A stretch of 64,000 nt of DNA. It comes from Jutongia huaianensis (GTDB lineage: Bacteria; Bacillota; Clostridia; Lachnospirales; Lachnospiraceae). A program made the position numbers and the translations under genes. Of the stretch, positions 53,747 to 61,502 are shown one piece after another. The notes under the pieces were generated by a model that was not told the origin of the DNA, did not search any database, and saw only the letters and a list, made by a program, of their open reading frames with translations. The stretch spans positions 23,029-87,028 of the forward strand of contig NZ_JACRSX010000014.1 of NCBI RefSeq assembly GCF_014384985.1, written 5' to 3'. Position 1 is the first letter of the stretch. Each line of letters starts with the position of its first letter.

Positions 53747-53777
53747 GCTGCTTATTTCGTAAATAGGAGAGAATGAG

Positions 53778-54833
53778 ATGAAAAAAATAAGTGTAATTGT
53801 TCCATGTTACAATGTGGAAAGGGAAATAGACCGCTGTGTACAGTCATTAGTTGCTCAGAGCCTTTCCATATCAAATATGGAACTGATTTTTGTAGATGAT
53901 GCCTCAGAGGATTCCACCGCACAGAAGCTTTCGGTTTGGGAAGCTAGATATCCGGACAGCATTATTGTAATTCGTTGTACGGAAAATGGAAAACAGGGAA
54001 CTGCCAGAAATATTGGAATGCAATATGCAACAGGAGAGTATATCGGTTTTGTAGATTCTGATGATTATGTGGAACCTGCAATGTATCGGGAAATGTGCCG
54101 GATTGCGGATGATGAGAGGGTAGATATGGTGACCTGCTTATTCGTTAGAGAAAAAGAAGACGGCATGATTGCCATAGATGCGGAAAAGAGAGCAGATGCA
54201 GGAAAGAGCATATGGATCAGAACAGAGGAGGAAAGAAAAAAATACATGACAAATGGCTCCGGTGGAGGAGTATGGAGTTCGATTTATCGTAGGGAATTTA
54301 TTATTAAAAATCAGTTATGGTTCCCGGAAGGGGTTCGTTATGAAGATAATTACTGGGGAGCATTTCTTGCACAGGCGTTGTCTGGATATTATATTATCAA
54401 TAAACCGTTTTATCATTATGTGATTCATAATAATTCCACAATTATGCAGACGAATGCGGTACATCATCTGGATCGACTAGTGGTAGAACTTATGAAAGTG
54501 GAGGAATATGAAAGACGTGGTCTTTTAGAAAAATATCACGATGAAATAGAATTTAATTTTTTGAAAATGTATTTCATAAATACTATCAGAATACTGTTCG
54601 TGAGGTTTCGGGAGATTCCATATGACATAATATATATAATGCAGCAAAATGTAAAAGAACTGTTTCCTGATTATCGTCAAAATCCATACCTGAAGGAGCT
54701 CCCGCAATTACAGTGGGAGTTGCTTAAAATGGTTGAAATTCCGCTGAATAAAGAAAAAATAGATATACTGGCAGATGGTTATCGGAAGGTCCTGCGGGAA
54801 TGGCAGAATCAACAAAAAGGGTGGAATTCATAG
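53778..54833 (+). CDS. GT2 family glycosyltransferase
   Basis: A 351-residue GT-A enzyme. The fold is plain from KISVIVPCYNVEREIDRCVQSLVAQS, ELIFVDDASEDST, the ARNIGMQYATGEYIGFVDSDDYVEP block with its DxD-like SDD, and GGGVWSSIYRREFI. A helical C-terminus of about 120 residues follows. It should use a UDP-sugar; sugar and linkage cannot be read from the sequence. It is the last gene before the sigma-D promoter and leader of the pse genes. Confidence 0.88.
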   Translation: MKKISVIVPCYNVEREIDRCVQSLVAQSLSISNMELIFVDDASEDSTAQKLSVWEARYPDSIIVIRCTENGKQGTARNIGMQYATGEYIGFVDSDDYVEPAMYREMCRIADDERVDMVTCLFVREKEDGMIAIDAEKRADAGKSIWIRTEEERKKYMTNGSGGGVWSSIYRREFIIKNQLWFPEGVRYEDNYWGAFLAQALSGYYIINKPFYHYVIHNNSTIMQTNAVHHLDRLVVELMKVEEYERRGLLEKYHDEIEFNFLKMYFINTIRILFVRFREIPYDIIYIMQQNVKELFPDYRQNPYLKELPQLQWELLKMVEIPLNKEKIDILADGYRKVLREWQNQQKGWNS

Positions 54834-54840
54834 AAGCCGG

Positions 54841-54867
54841 TTAATATTTATTACATAATGTCGATAT
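54841..54867 (+). promoter_or_regulatory. Sigma-D promoter upstream of the pse genes
   Basis: TTAA at 54841-54844, 15-base spacer, GTCGATAT at 54860-54867. The bases CGATATATAATA that follow are shared with the flagellin promoter. Transcription would start near 54874. Confidence 0.65.
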
Positions 54868-54873
54868 ATAATA

Positions 54874-54970
54874 TAAGAGATTCATGAGGAATCAGAATGG
54901 TGCATGGAGGCATAAATATATCGATTAAAGTATGTTGCCGCTCGGACTATTTGGGTTCGGGCGGTTTTTT
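54874..54970 (+). ncRNA. Candidate short leader RNA with GGA motifs, ending at a terminator
   Basis: From the predicted start near 54874 to the T-run at 54970 is about 97 bases. It contains a GATTC/GAATC hairpin (54879-54893) with a GGA at 54888-54890, a weak hairpin with GCATGGAGGC (54902-54911; 9 of 10 bases match GCATGGATGC of the second flagellin hairpin), and a third GGA in the terminator stem. It could act as a CsrA-binding RNA, an attenuated leader of pseB, or both. No function is shown. Confidence 0.4.
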
Positions 54971-54974
54971 ATGA
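54897..54974 (+). CDS. Possible 25-codon leader ORF overlapping the terminator
   Basis: ATG 54897 lies six to seven bases after GAGGA and the frame ends at TGA 54972-54974. It encodes 25 residues, beginning MVHGGINIS, and runs through both arms of the terminator at 54938-54964. Translating ribosomes would open that hairpin. It may be a leader peptide, or a chance frame. Confidence 0.3.
   Translation: MVHGGINISIKVCCRSDYLGSGGFL
54938..54970 (+). terminator. Terminator/attenuator before pseB
   Basis: CCGCTCGGA (54938-54946) pairs with TTCGGGCGG (54956-54964) over nine positions including two G-U pairs, followed by six T. pseB begins 45 bases later without another clear promoter. Confidence 0.75.
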
Positions 54975-55014
54975 AGAATCCCTGCACTGATAGAGAATAT
55001 CAGGAGGAAAATTC

Positions 55015-56013
55015 ATGTTGAACGGAAAATCTATTTTAGTTACTGGAGGAACAGGATCATTTGGTCATCAGTTTGTAAGTTATGTGTTAGATCATTATGA
55101 ACCGAAGAAAATAATCATTTATTCAAGGGATGAGTATAAACAGTTTGTTATGCAGAATGAATATAAAAATCATGCACAAGCTGATAAGCTTCGTTTTTTT
55201 ATTGGTGATGTAAGGGATCGAGAAAGACTTTACAGAGCCTTTGACGGTGTAGACTATGTTATTCATGCTGCTGCATTAAAGCAGGTTCCTTCCTGTGAAT
55301 ATAATCCAATGGAGGCTGTTAAGACAAATATTAATGGAGCTATGAATATTATAGATGCCGCATTGAATCGTGGAGTGAAAAGAGTGGTAGCTCTTTCAAC
55401 AGACAAGGCTGTGAATCCGATTAATTTATATGGTGGTACGAAGCTTGTATCGGACAAATTGTTTATAGCTGCAAATGCGTATGCAGGAGAAAAAGATGTT
55501 AATTTTTCTATTGTTCGTTATGGAAATGTGGCAGGAAGCCGCGGTTCTGTTATTCCTTTTTTTAGAAATATTGTAGAAAATGGTGGAACATCTTTGCCAA
55601 TCACTGATTACAGAATGACAAGATTCTGGATTAGCCTTGAGCAGGGGGTAGAGCTTGTTATTAAGGCGTTGTCAGAAGCAAGAGGTGGAGAAACCTTTAT
55701 TTCGAAGATACCATCATTTAAAGTTACAGATTTAGCACAAGCACTTCTGCCTGGATGTGAAATGCCGGAGATCGGTATCCGCGAGGGAGAAAAGCTTCAT
55801 GAGGTAATGGTTACAAAAGAAGACTCTATGCTGACATATGAATTTGATAAACATTTTATTATATATCCGCATTTTGACTGGTGGGATACCAATAAAATTC
55901 AGTCGGGTGGAAAGAAAGTAGAGAAGGGATTTGAGTATAATTCCGGAGCGAATACGGAATGGTTGTCGATAGAACAGATCAGAGAATTATTAAAAACTGT
56001 GGAACAACACTAA
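55015..56013 (+). CDS. pseB: UDP-N-acetylglucosamine 4,6-dehydratase (inverting), PseB
   Basis: A 332-residue short-chain dehydrogenase. The NAD(P) loop is LVTGGTGSFGHQFV; AAALKQVPSCEYNPMEAVKTN and STDKAVNPINLYGGTKLVSDKL carry the catalytic lysine and the Y-x-x-x-K motif in PseB form. It converts UDP-GlcNAc to the 4-keto-L-altro intermediate, first step to CMP-pseudaminic acid. CAGGAGG precedes ATG 55015. The C-terminus (EGEKLHEVMV) is typical. It could be a FlaA1/CapE-type dehydratase; next to pseI and pseF the PseB call is the best. Confidence 0.9.
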   Translation: MLNGKSILVTGGTGSFGHQFVSYVLDHYEPKKIIIYSRDEYKQFVMQNEYKNHAQADKLRFFIGDVRDRERLYRAFDGVDYVIHAAALKQVPSCEYNPMEAVKTNINGAMNIIDAALNRGVKRVVALSTDKAVNPINLYGGTKLVSDKLFIAANAYAGEKDVNFSIVRYGNVAGSRGSVIPFFRNIVENGGTSLPITDYRMTRFWISLEQGVELVIKALSEARGGETFISKIPSFKVTDLAQALLPGCEMPEIGIREGEKLHEVMVTKEDSMLTYEFDKHFIIYPHFDWWDTNKIQSGGKKVEKGFEYNSGANTEWLSIEQIRELLKTVEQH

Positions 56014-56041
56014 ATCAAGTATGCCGAGGATATATGATCAT

Positions 56042-57103
56042 ATGAACAAAGAAATTAAAATAGGCAGTCATGTGATTGCAAAAGATATGCCCACATATAT
56101 TATTGCTGAAATGTCAGGAAATCATAATATGGAGTTTGAACGGGCAAAGAAGATTATAGATGCTGCAGCGGAAGCTGGGGCGGATGCTATAAAAATACAG
56201 ACGTATACGCCTGACACAATAACAATTGACTGTAGTGACGATATTTTTAAAACACAGAGTAAAATATGGGAGGGCATGACCTTATATCAGTTATATCAAA
56301 AGGCGTACACTCCTTGGGAATGGCAGGAAGAATTAAGAGATTATGCATTAAATCTGGGACTGGATTTCTTTTCATCACCGTTTGATCTGACGGCAGTTGA
56401 TTTTCTCGAAAAAATGTGTGTGCCTGCCTATAAAGTTGCATCATTTGAAATAAATGATATTCCTTTAATAAGAAAAATTGCAGAAACCGGAAAGCCGATT
56501 ATTATATCTACCGGGATCGCTTATCTGGAGGATATTGATCTGGCGGTAAGGACTTGCAGAGAGGCAGGAAATGATAATGTGATATTGTTAAAATGTGTAT
56601 CTGCATATCCTGCACCATATAAAGAGATGAATCTTAAGGTCATTCCGAACATGGCGCAGACGTTTGAATGCATTACAGGTTTGTCGGATCATTCGCTAGG
56701 CTCAGAAACTGCCATTGCAAGTGTCGCATTGGGAGGAAAAGTCATTGAAAAGCACTTGACACTCAAGAGAAGTGATGGCGGTCCGGATGCATCTTTTTCT
56801 ATGGAACCGGAAGAATTTCAGGCTATGGTGAAACAGATTAGAAATGTAGAAAAAGCACTTGGGACAGTCACTTATGATTTAAATGAAAAACAGATTGAAA
56901 ACCGTGATGGTGCAAGATCATTATTTGTGGTTCAGGACATCAAAAAGGGTGAAACATTTACCGCTGAAAATGTTAGATCCATCAGACCCAATGTTGGTTT
57001 GCATACAAAATATTTTGAACAGGTACTTGGTCAAAAAGCAAACAGTGATTTAAAAAAAGGAACGCCAATGGACTGGAAATATATAGAATTTGAGGGAGAT
57101 TGA
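56042..57103 (+). CDS. pseI: Pseudaminic acid synthase PseI
   Basis: A 353-residue enzyme condensing a 6-deoxy-diamino hexose with phosphoenolpyruvate. ATG 56042 (MNKEIKIG) has GAGGA 11 bases before it; the ATG at 56021 lacks a site. The NeuB barrel shows YIIAEMSGNHNMEFERAK, DAIKIQTYTPDT, FSSPFDLTAVDFLE, KPIIISTGIAYLEDIDLAV and GLSDHSLG, followed by the C-terminal SAF/antifreeze domain (DGARSLFVVQDIKKGE). The AEMSGNH and STGIAY wording matches PseI more than sialic-acid or legionaminic-acid synthases. Confidence 0.9.
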   Translation: MNKEIKIGSHVIAKDMPTYIIAEMSGNHNMEFERAKKIIDAAAEAGADAIKIQTYTPDTITIDCSDDIFKTQSKIWEGMTLYQLYQKAYTPWEWQEELRDYALNLGLDFFSSPFDLTAVDFLEKMCVPAYKVASFEINDIPLIRKIAETGKPIIISTGIAYLEDIDLAVRTCREAGNDNVILLKCVSAYPAPYKEMNLKVIPNMAQTFECITGLSDHSLGSETAIASVALGGKVIEKHLTLKRSDGGPDASFSMEPEEFQAMVKQIRNVEKALGTVTYDLNEKQIENRDGARSLFVVQDIKKGETFTAENVRSIRPNVGLHTKYFEQVLGQKANSDLKKGTPMDWKYIEFEGD

Positions 57104-57104
57104 C

Positions 57105-57803
57105 ATGGACAATGCGATTGCGATAATAACTGCTCGTGGTGGAAGTAAGAGAATTCCTAAAAAAAATATTAAAATGTTTTGCGGAAAACCCATTATTGCA
57201 TATTCAATCGAAGCAGCATTAAAAAGTGGAATATTTTCGGAGGTTATGGTTTCTACAGATAGTGAGGAGATTGCAGAAATTGCCAGAAAATATGGCGCAA
57301 ATGTTCCATTTATGAGAAGTGAGGCAACATCGGGAGATTTTGCCACAACCTCAGATGTGTTATTAGAAGTATTAGATCAATATGAAAAATTGGGACAAAC
57401 ATATACATATATGTGTTGTATTTACCCGACGGCTCCCTTTGTAACAGGGGAAAAATTAAAAGAAGGGTTAGATCTCTTAAAAAAACATAATGCATTGGAG
57501 GCAATGCCTGTGGTGCAATTTTCTTATCCACCGCAGCGGGCATTTGTAATTAACAGTGATAATCAAATGGAATACAAAGAAAAACAATATATAACGGCCA
57601 GATCCCAGGATTTAAGAAAAGAATATCATGATGCTGGGCAGTTTTATTTTTACAATATATTGCAATACTTAAAAATAAACGGAAAGATTGAAACGGGAAT
57701 TGTTCCAATTATTGTATCTGAGATGGAAGTACAGGATATTGATAATGAGAATGATTGGAAACTGGCTGAATTAAAATACAGCTTATTAAAAAGAAAAGAG
57801 TGA
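57105..57803 (+). CDS. pseF: Pseudaminic acid cytidylyltransferase PseF
   Basis: A 232-residue CMP-sugar synthetase. ATG 57105 follows GAGGGAG; a TTG upstream at 57090 overlaps pseI. Signature AIITARGGSKRIPKKNIKMFCGKPIIAYSIEAAL binds CTP, with STDSEEIAEIARKYGANVPF and YPTAPFVTGEKL further on. It activates the nonulosonate to the CMP form used by Maf transferases. NeuA and LegF are close relatives; PseF is chosen by neighbours and by the ARGGSKRIPKKN wording. Confidence 0.87.
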   Translation: MDNAIAIITARGGSKRIPKKNIKMFCGKPIIAYSIEAALKSGIFSEVMVSTDSEEIAEIARKYGANVPFMRSEATSGDFATTSDVLLEVLDQYEKLGQTYTYMCCIYPTAPFVTGEKLKEGLDLLKKHNALEAMPVVQFSYPPQRAFVINSDNQMEYKEKQYITARSQDLRKEYHDAGQFYFYNILQYLKINGKIETGIVPIIVSEMEVQDIDNENDWKLAELKYSLLKRKE

Positions 57804-57805
57804 GA

Positions 57806-58996
57806 ATGATGAGAAAAGGAATTGTGATTGGTGCGGGCAGAGATGCCATACATACAATAAAAAAAGCGAGGGAACATGGAATATATGTTGTAGCACTGGA
57901 TGGAAATCCGGAGGCTGAAGGTCTTAAGTATGCGGATGAAGGTATTGTAGTAGATATTTCAGATCTTGAGAGGGTAAGGGAAGAAGTTAAAAAGATCCAG
58001 CCGGATTTTACAATACCGATACCGATTGGAAGATATTTATCAACAATGGGATATATCAATGATACTTTTCATTTTTCCGGTGCAAGTTATCAGGCAACAA
58101 AAGTGAGTACGGACAAATATACTTTTCATGAAATTTTAAACAGGGAGGGTTTGCGTAATATTCAGGCATATTTGGTAAATAAAACGGCAAACGTACAGGA
58201 TATGTCCATTCCATATCCTGCTATTTTAAAACCCAGATATGGTTCCGGAAGCAGAGATGTTTTCTTTTTAAATTCGAAAGATGATTTGATAAAAGAGTTT
58301 CAGGTGGTGAAGGAGTTAGAGGAAGACTTTATTCTGGAACAGGCTGCGGAAGGCGAAGAGTATAGTATTGATGGAGCTGTGTTTGATGGAAAATTACAAA
58401 TTACTTTATTAAGAAAAAAAATAATTACTCCATTGCCGGTACGTCAGCCAATCGCAAGCTTTGCAGAAAAGGACTCTGGATTATATAAAAGGGTCAATGA
58501 ATTTATGCAGAAGGTGGTGGAAGCTCTTCAATACAACAATTGTCTGATCAATGCGGATCTGATAGTCAATGAAGAAGAGATTTTTTTGATAGAGGCTGCT
58601 CCAAGACCATCAGGTCATAATCTGCATAATGTATTTGTTCCACTGGCGACTAACGTGGATATTGCGGAAGAATATATTAAGTTTTTATGTGGTAAGCCGT
58701 TTAATTTTGTTGCGCAGAAAATAGAAGATATAGAAATTAGATTTTTTGATTTTGAAAATGTTGTTGCAAAACATGTGCCTGCGTGTGATGAAATTACAGA
58801 AGGATTGGGAGATAATTTGATTGTATGGAATTGTAACATTAAAGAAGGGGAGTATTTAGGAAAGGTTGTTAACGGCCATTCTATTATGGGAAGAGGATTT
58901 TTTATTGTAAAGGGAGATTCAGAACAGGATCTGATTCAGAAAAGCAATTGGGTACTTTCTAAATTTAATATGGAGCAGAAAGGTGTGGAAGCATAA
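57806..58996 (+). CDS. ATP-grasp ligase of the glycan locus
   Basis: A 396-residue ATP-grasp enzyme. ATG 57806 or 57809 is likely; the frame is open to GTG 57800, overlapping pseF. An N-terminal Rossmann-like domain (GIVIGAGRDAIHTIKKAREHGIYVVALDGNPEAEG) is followed by the ATP-grasp fold with the Gly-rich loop LKPRYGSGSRDVFF, EEYSIDGAVFDG and the Mg-binding end LIEAAPRPSGHN. Such enzymes join a carboxylate to an amine through an acyl phosphate. Substrates are unknown; an amino acid or the sugar acid is plausible given the neighbours. It fully overlaps by one base with the next gene. Confidence 0.78.
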   Translation: MMRKGIVIGAGRDAIHTIKKAREHGIYVVALDGNPEAEGLKYADEGIVVDISDLERVREEVKKIQPDFTIPIPIGRYLSTMGYINDTFHFSGASYQATKVSTDKYTFHEILNREGLRNIQAYLVNKTANVQDMSIPYPAILKPRYGSGSRDVFFLNSKDDLIKEFQVVKELEEDFILEQAAEGEEYSIDGAVFDGKLQITLLRKKIITPLPVRQPIASFAEKDSGLYKRVNEFMQKVVEALQYNNCLINADLIVNEEEIFLIEAAPRPSGHNLHNVFVPLATNVDIAEEYIKFLCGKPFNFVAQKIEDIEIRFFDFENVVAKHVPACDEITEGLGDNLIVWNCNIKEGEYLGKVVNGHSIMGRGFFIVKGDSEQDLIQKSNWVLSKFNMEQKGVEA

Positions 58997-60288
58997 TGGC
59001 AGTAGAGTTGGGAACGAAAGAAAGAATAGATTTTTTAAAGAAATTTGATCCGGAAATAGCGGAACTATTGGAGTGTGAAGCTGAAAAACAGAAAAGAACC
59101 ATAGGATTAATTGCGTCTGAGAATGTGGCTTCTCCATTGTCAACATGTCTGGAGGGGAGCATATTTACCAATAAAAATACAGAGGGATATCCGGGGAAAA
59201 GATATGTGGGAGGAACAGAGAACGAAGATAAAGTAGAATTATTAGCGATTGAACGATTGAAGAAATTATTTGGATGTGACCATGCAAATGTTCAAAGTGG
59301 TAATGCAACGATTGCGAACTCTGCAGTATTTATGGGATTGTTGAAACCAGGGGATACAGTACTGTCTATGGCACTAAATGATGGAGGGCACCTGAGTCAT
59401 GGCGCAAAATTCCACTTTAGTGGCAAGTTTTATAATATTGTTCAATATGGTGTATCCCAGGAAAATGAACAGATTGATATGGATGAAGTAAGAAATCTTG
59501 CCCGAAAATATCATCCGAAGATGATTGTATGTGGAGGTTCTGCTTATCCGCGTTTAATTGATTATGTGGAATTTAGAAAAATAGCCGATGAGATTGGGGC
59601 ATATTTGTGGGTAGATGCAGCACATATCATAGGACTGATTGCAGGAAAGGTGATACCTTCTCCAGTGCCATATGCGGATGTGGTTACATTTTCAACGCAA
59701 AAGACGCTCCGGGGTCCCAGAGGATGTGGAGTTATATTATGCAAAGAGGAATGGAAGGATAAAATAGACAGAGGAGTTTTTCCGGGAATGCAGGGCGGTC
59801 CCAAAGCAGATATGATAGCTGCAAGGGCGGTGTTGTTTAAAGAATGTATGACACCTCAATATATGGAATACCAGAAGCAGGTGCTGAAGAATTCACAGGC
59901 ATTGGCGGAAGGATGTATGGAGGAAGGATTAAAGTTAGTGACAAATGGAACAGATAATCATTTGTCATTAGTAAAAGTAACTGATCTTGTTGCGTCAGGA
60001 AGAGAGGCAGAGTTGTTGTTGGAGTCTGTGGGTATTGTGACTAACAAGAATGTAATACCGTTTGATATGCTAAATTCTAATCTGACCAGTGGTATAAGAA
60101 TAGGAAGTCCATTAATGACTACCAGAGGCGCGAAAGAAGAAGAAATGAAACGTATAGGTCATTTGATAGGCATTACACTTAAAAGTAAAGGTGATCCAGG
60201 TAAACTAGAGTGGGTTAAGAAAGAGGTTGGAGAAATAGTAGAAAAGTATCCGATGTTTTCCGATGAATGGAATTTAGGAGGAGAATAG
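58996..60288 (+). CDS. Serine hydroxymethyltransferase-like PLP enzyme with altered active site
   Basis: A 430-residue fold-type-I PLP enzyme clearly related to GlyA. It keeps IGLIASENVAS, EGYPGKRY, GGHLSHGAKFHFSG and the PLP Lys236 in TQKTLRGPRGCG. Three places that are nearly invariant in GlyA differ: the tyrosine of NKYAEGYP is Asn61, the second tyrosine of RYYGG is Val71, and the histidine before the PLP lysine is Gln235. Folate-dependent serine-glycine exchange is therefore doubtful; an aldolase-type reaction on a beta-hydroxy amino acid is possible. It starts within the stop of the ATP-grasp gene (TAATG). Housekeeping GlyA is expected elsewhere. Confidence 0.8.
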   Translation: MAVELGTKERIDFLKKFDPEIAELLECEAEKQKRTIGLIASENVASPLSTCLEGSIFTNKNTEGYPGKRYVGGTENEDKVELLAIERLKKLFGCDHANVQSGNATIANSAVFMGLLKPGDTVLSMALNDGGHLSHGAKFHFSGKFYNIVQYGVSQENEQIDMDEVRNLARKYHPKMIVCGGSAYPRLIDYVEFRKIADEIGAYLWVDAAHIIGLIAGKVIPSPVPYADVVTFSTQKTLRGPRGCGVILCKEEWKDKIDRGVFPGMQGGPKADMIAARAVLFKECMTPQYMEYQKQVLKNSQALAEGCMEEGLKLVTNGTDNHLSLVKVTDLVASGREAELLLESVGIVTNKNVIPFDMLNSNLTSGIRIGSPLMTTRGAKEEEMKRIGHLIGITLKSKGDPGKLEWVKKEVGEIVEKYPMFSDEWNLGGE

Positions 60289-60330
60289 CAGTCCCGGTAA
60301 TAAAGGGAAAATATCAGGGAGGATTGTGTA

Positions 60331-61470
60331 ATGAATTATAAAAGATATAGTATAGCAGTTGATTCGTTGTATGACGAATTGGAAAAGATGCTTAAAAATA
60401 AAGCTTTTGATAACAAGAAGATATATATCTTTGGGACAAGTAAGATTACTACCATTATGATTTCGTTTTTGAAACAAAACGGAATCGTGCTTGCGGGTCT
60501 GTTGGACAATGATAAAAACAGATGGGGAGGAAAATTGGAAAATATAGATATTTATCCTCCGCAGATTTTGGAAGATTATCAGGAAAACGCAGTTATATTG
60601 ATTGCTTCTTCTTATCAAAGTGAAATGATCGGGCAATTAGAGAAAATGGGATATAAAATGCTTGAAAATATCATTAAAGTGATAGATCTTCCGGAATTGA
60701 TGAAGGACTATTCATTTGTAGACAGAAGCGGCAAGCAGGAAATGAATGATGATCAAATTCGGGAATGTCAGTATGGGATTATGAAGTTTCTGAAAAAGAT
60801 TTGTGATGAAAATGATATAGATTATTATCTTGCATATGGCACTTTATTAGGGGCTGTAAGACATCATGGATTTATTCCATGGGATGATGATGTTGATATT
60901 TATATTAAAGGGAAAGATATTGATAAATTTGCAGACTTGGTGAACAAAAGTGAAAGATATCAGGTTATCACATGCAAAAATTGCAATGATTATTATGATC
61001 AGTTAAGCCTGATGATTGATACATCAACTGTTGCAGATATTAATGCATTCCCATTACAGGCTACTTCGGGTGTAAGTATAGATATATTCCCATTATATGG
61101 TTTGCCGGAAAAAAAAGAAGAATTGGCTGAGTATGCTGCGAAAATTAAAAAAATGGAATCAGAGAAGTGGTCCCATATACATGAACCTGCAAAATGTATA
61201 GAAACAACGAGAAAAATCCAGGAGTTTATCAGTGGGTATGATTATGATGTGGAAAAATATACAGGTTTTATTTTAAGTCCATATTATATAAAAGATCATT
61301 TAAAGAAAGAACATTTTAGTGAAAAAAAATATATGACATTTGAAGATGAGATATTTTGTGTTCCGGGGGATTATGATGCCATATTGAAAACAATATATGG
61401 AGATTATATGAGTTTACCACCGATCGAAAAAAGAACAAAAAGACACTATTATAAAGCTTATTTATGTTAA
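60331..61470 (+). CDS. licD: LicD family phosphotransferase with an N-terminal Rossmann-like domain
   Basis: A 379-residue protein. Residues about 25-115 form a Rossmann-like domain (KKIYIFGTSKITTIMISFLKQNGI, LLDNDKNRWGG, I-P-P-Q-I-L), as found at the front of several sugar-modifying enzymes. The LicD domain follows: YYLAYGTLLGAVRHHGFIPWDDDVDI holds the nucleotidyltransferase-like metal aspartates, then SGVSIDIFPLYG. LicD proteins transfer phosphocholine or similar groups from a CDP carrier to sugars. AGGGAGGA precedes ATG 60331. The next gene could make the CDP donor. Confidence 0.83.
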   Translation: MNYKRYSIAVDSLYDELEKMLKNKAFDNKKIYIFGTSKITTIMISFLKQNGIVLAGLLDNDKNRWGGKLENIDIYPPQILEDYQENAVILIASSYQSEMIGQLEKMGYKMLENIIKVIDLPELMKDYSFVDRSGKQEMNDDQIRECQYGIMKFLKKICDENDIDYYLAYGTLLGAVRHHGFIPWDDDVDIYIKGKDIDKFADLVNKSERYQVITCKNCNDYYDQLSLMIDTSTVADINAFPLQATSGVSIDIFPLYGLPEKKEELAEYAAKIKKMESEKWSHIHEPAKCIETTRKIQEFISGYDYDVEKYTGFILSPYYIKDHLKKEHFSEKKYMTFEDEIFCVPGDYDAILKTIYGDYMSLPPIEKRTKRHYYKAYLC

Positions 61471-61502
61471 GGAGCCAGGATGCTTCTAGAGGAGAGGTAA
61501 TT

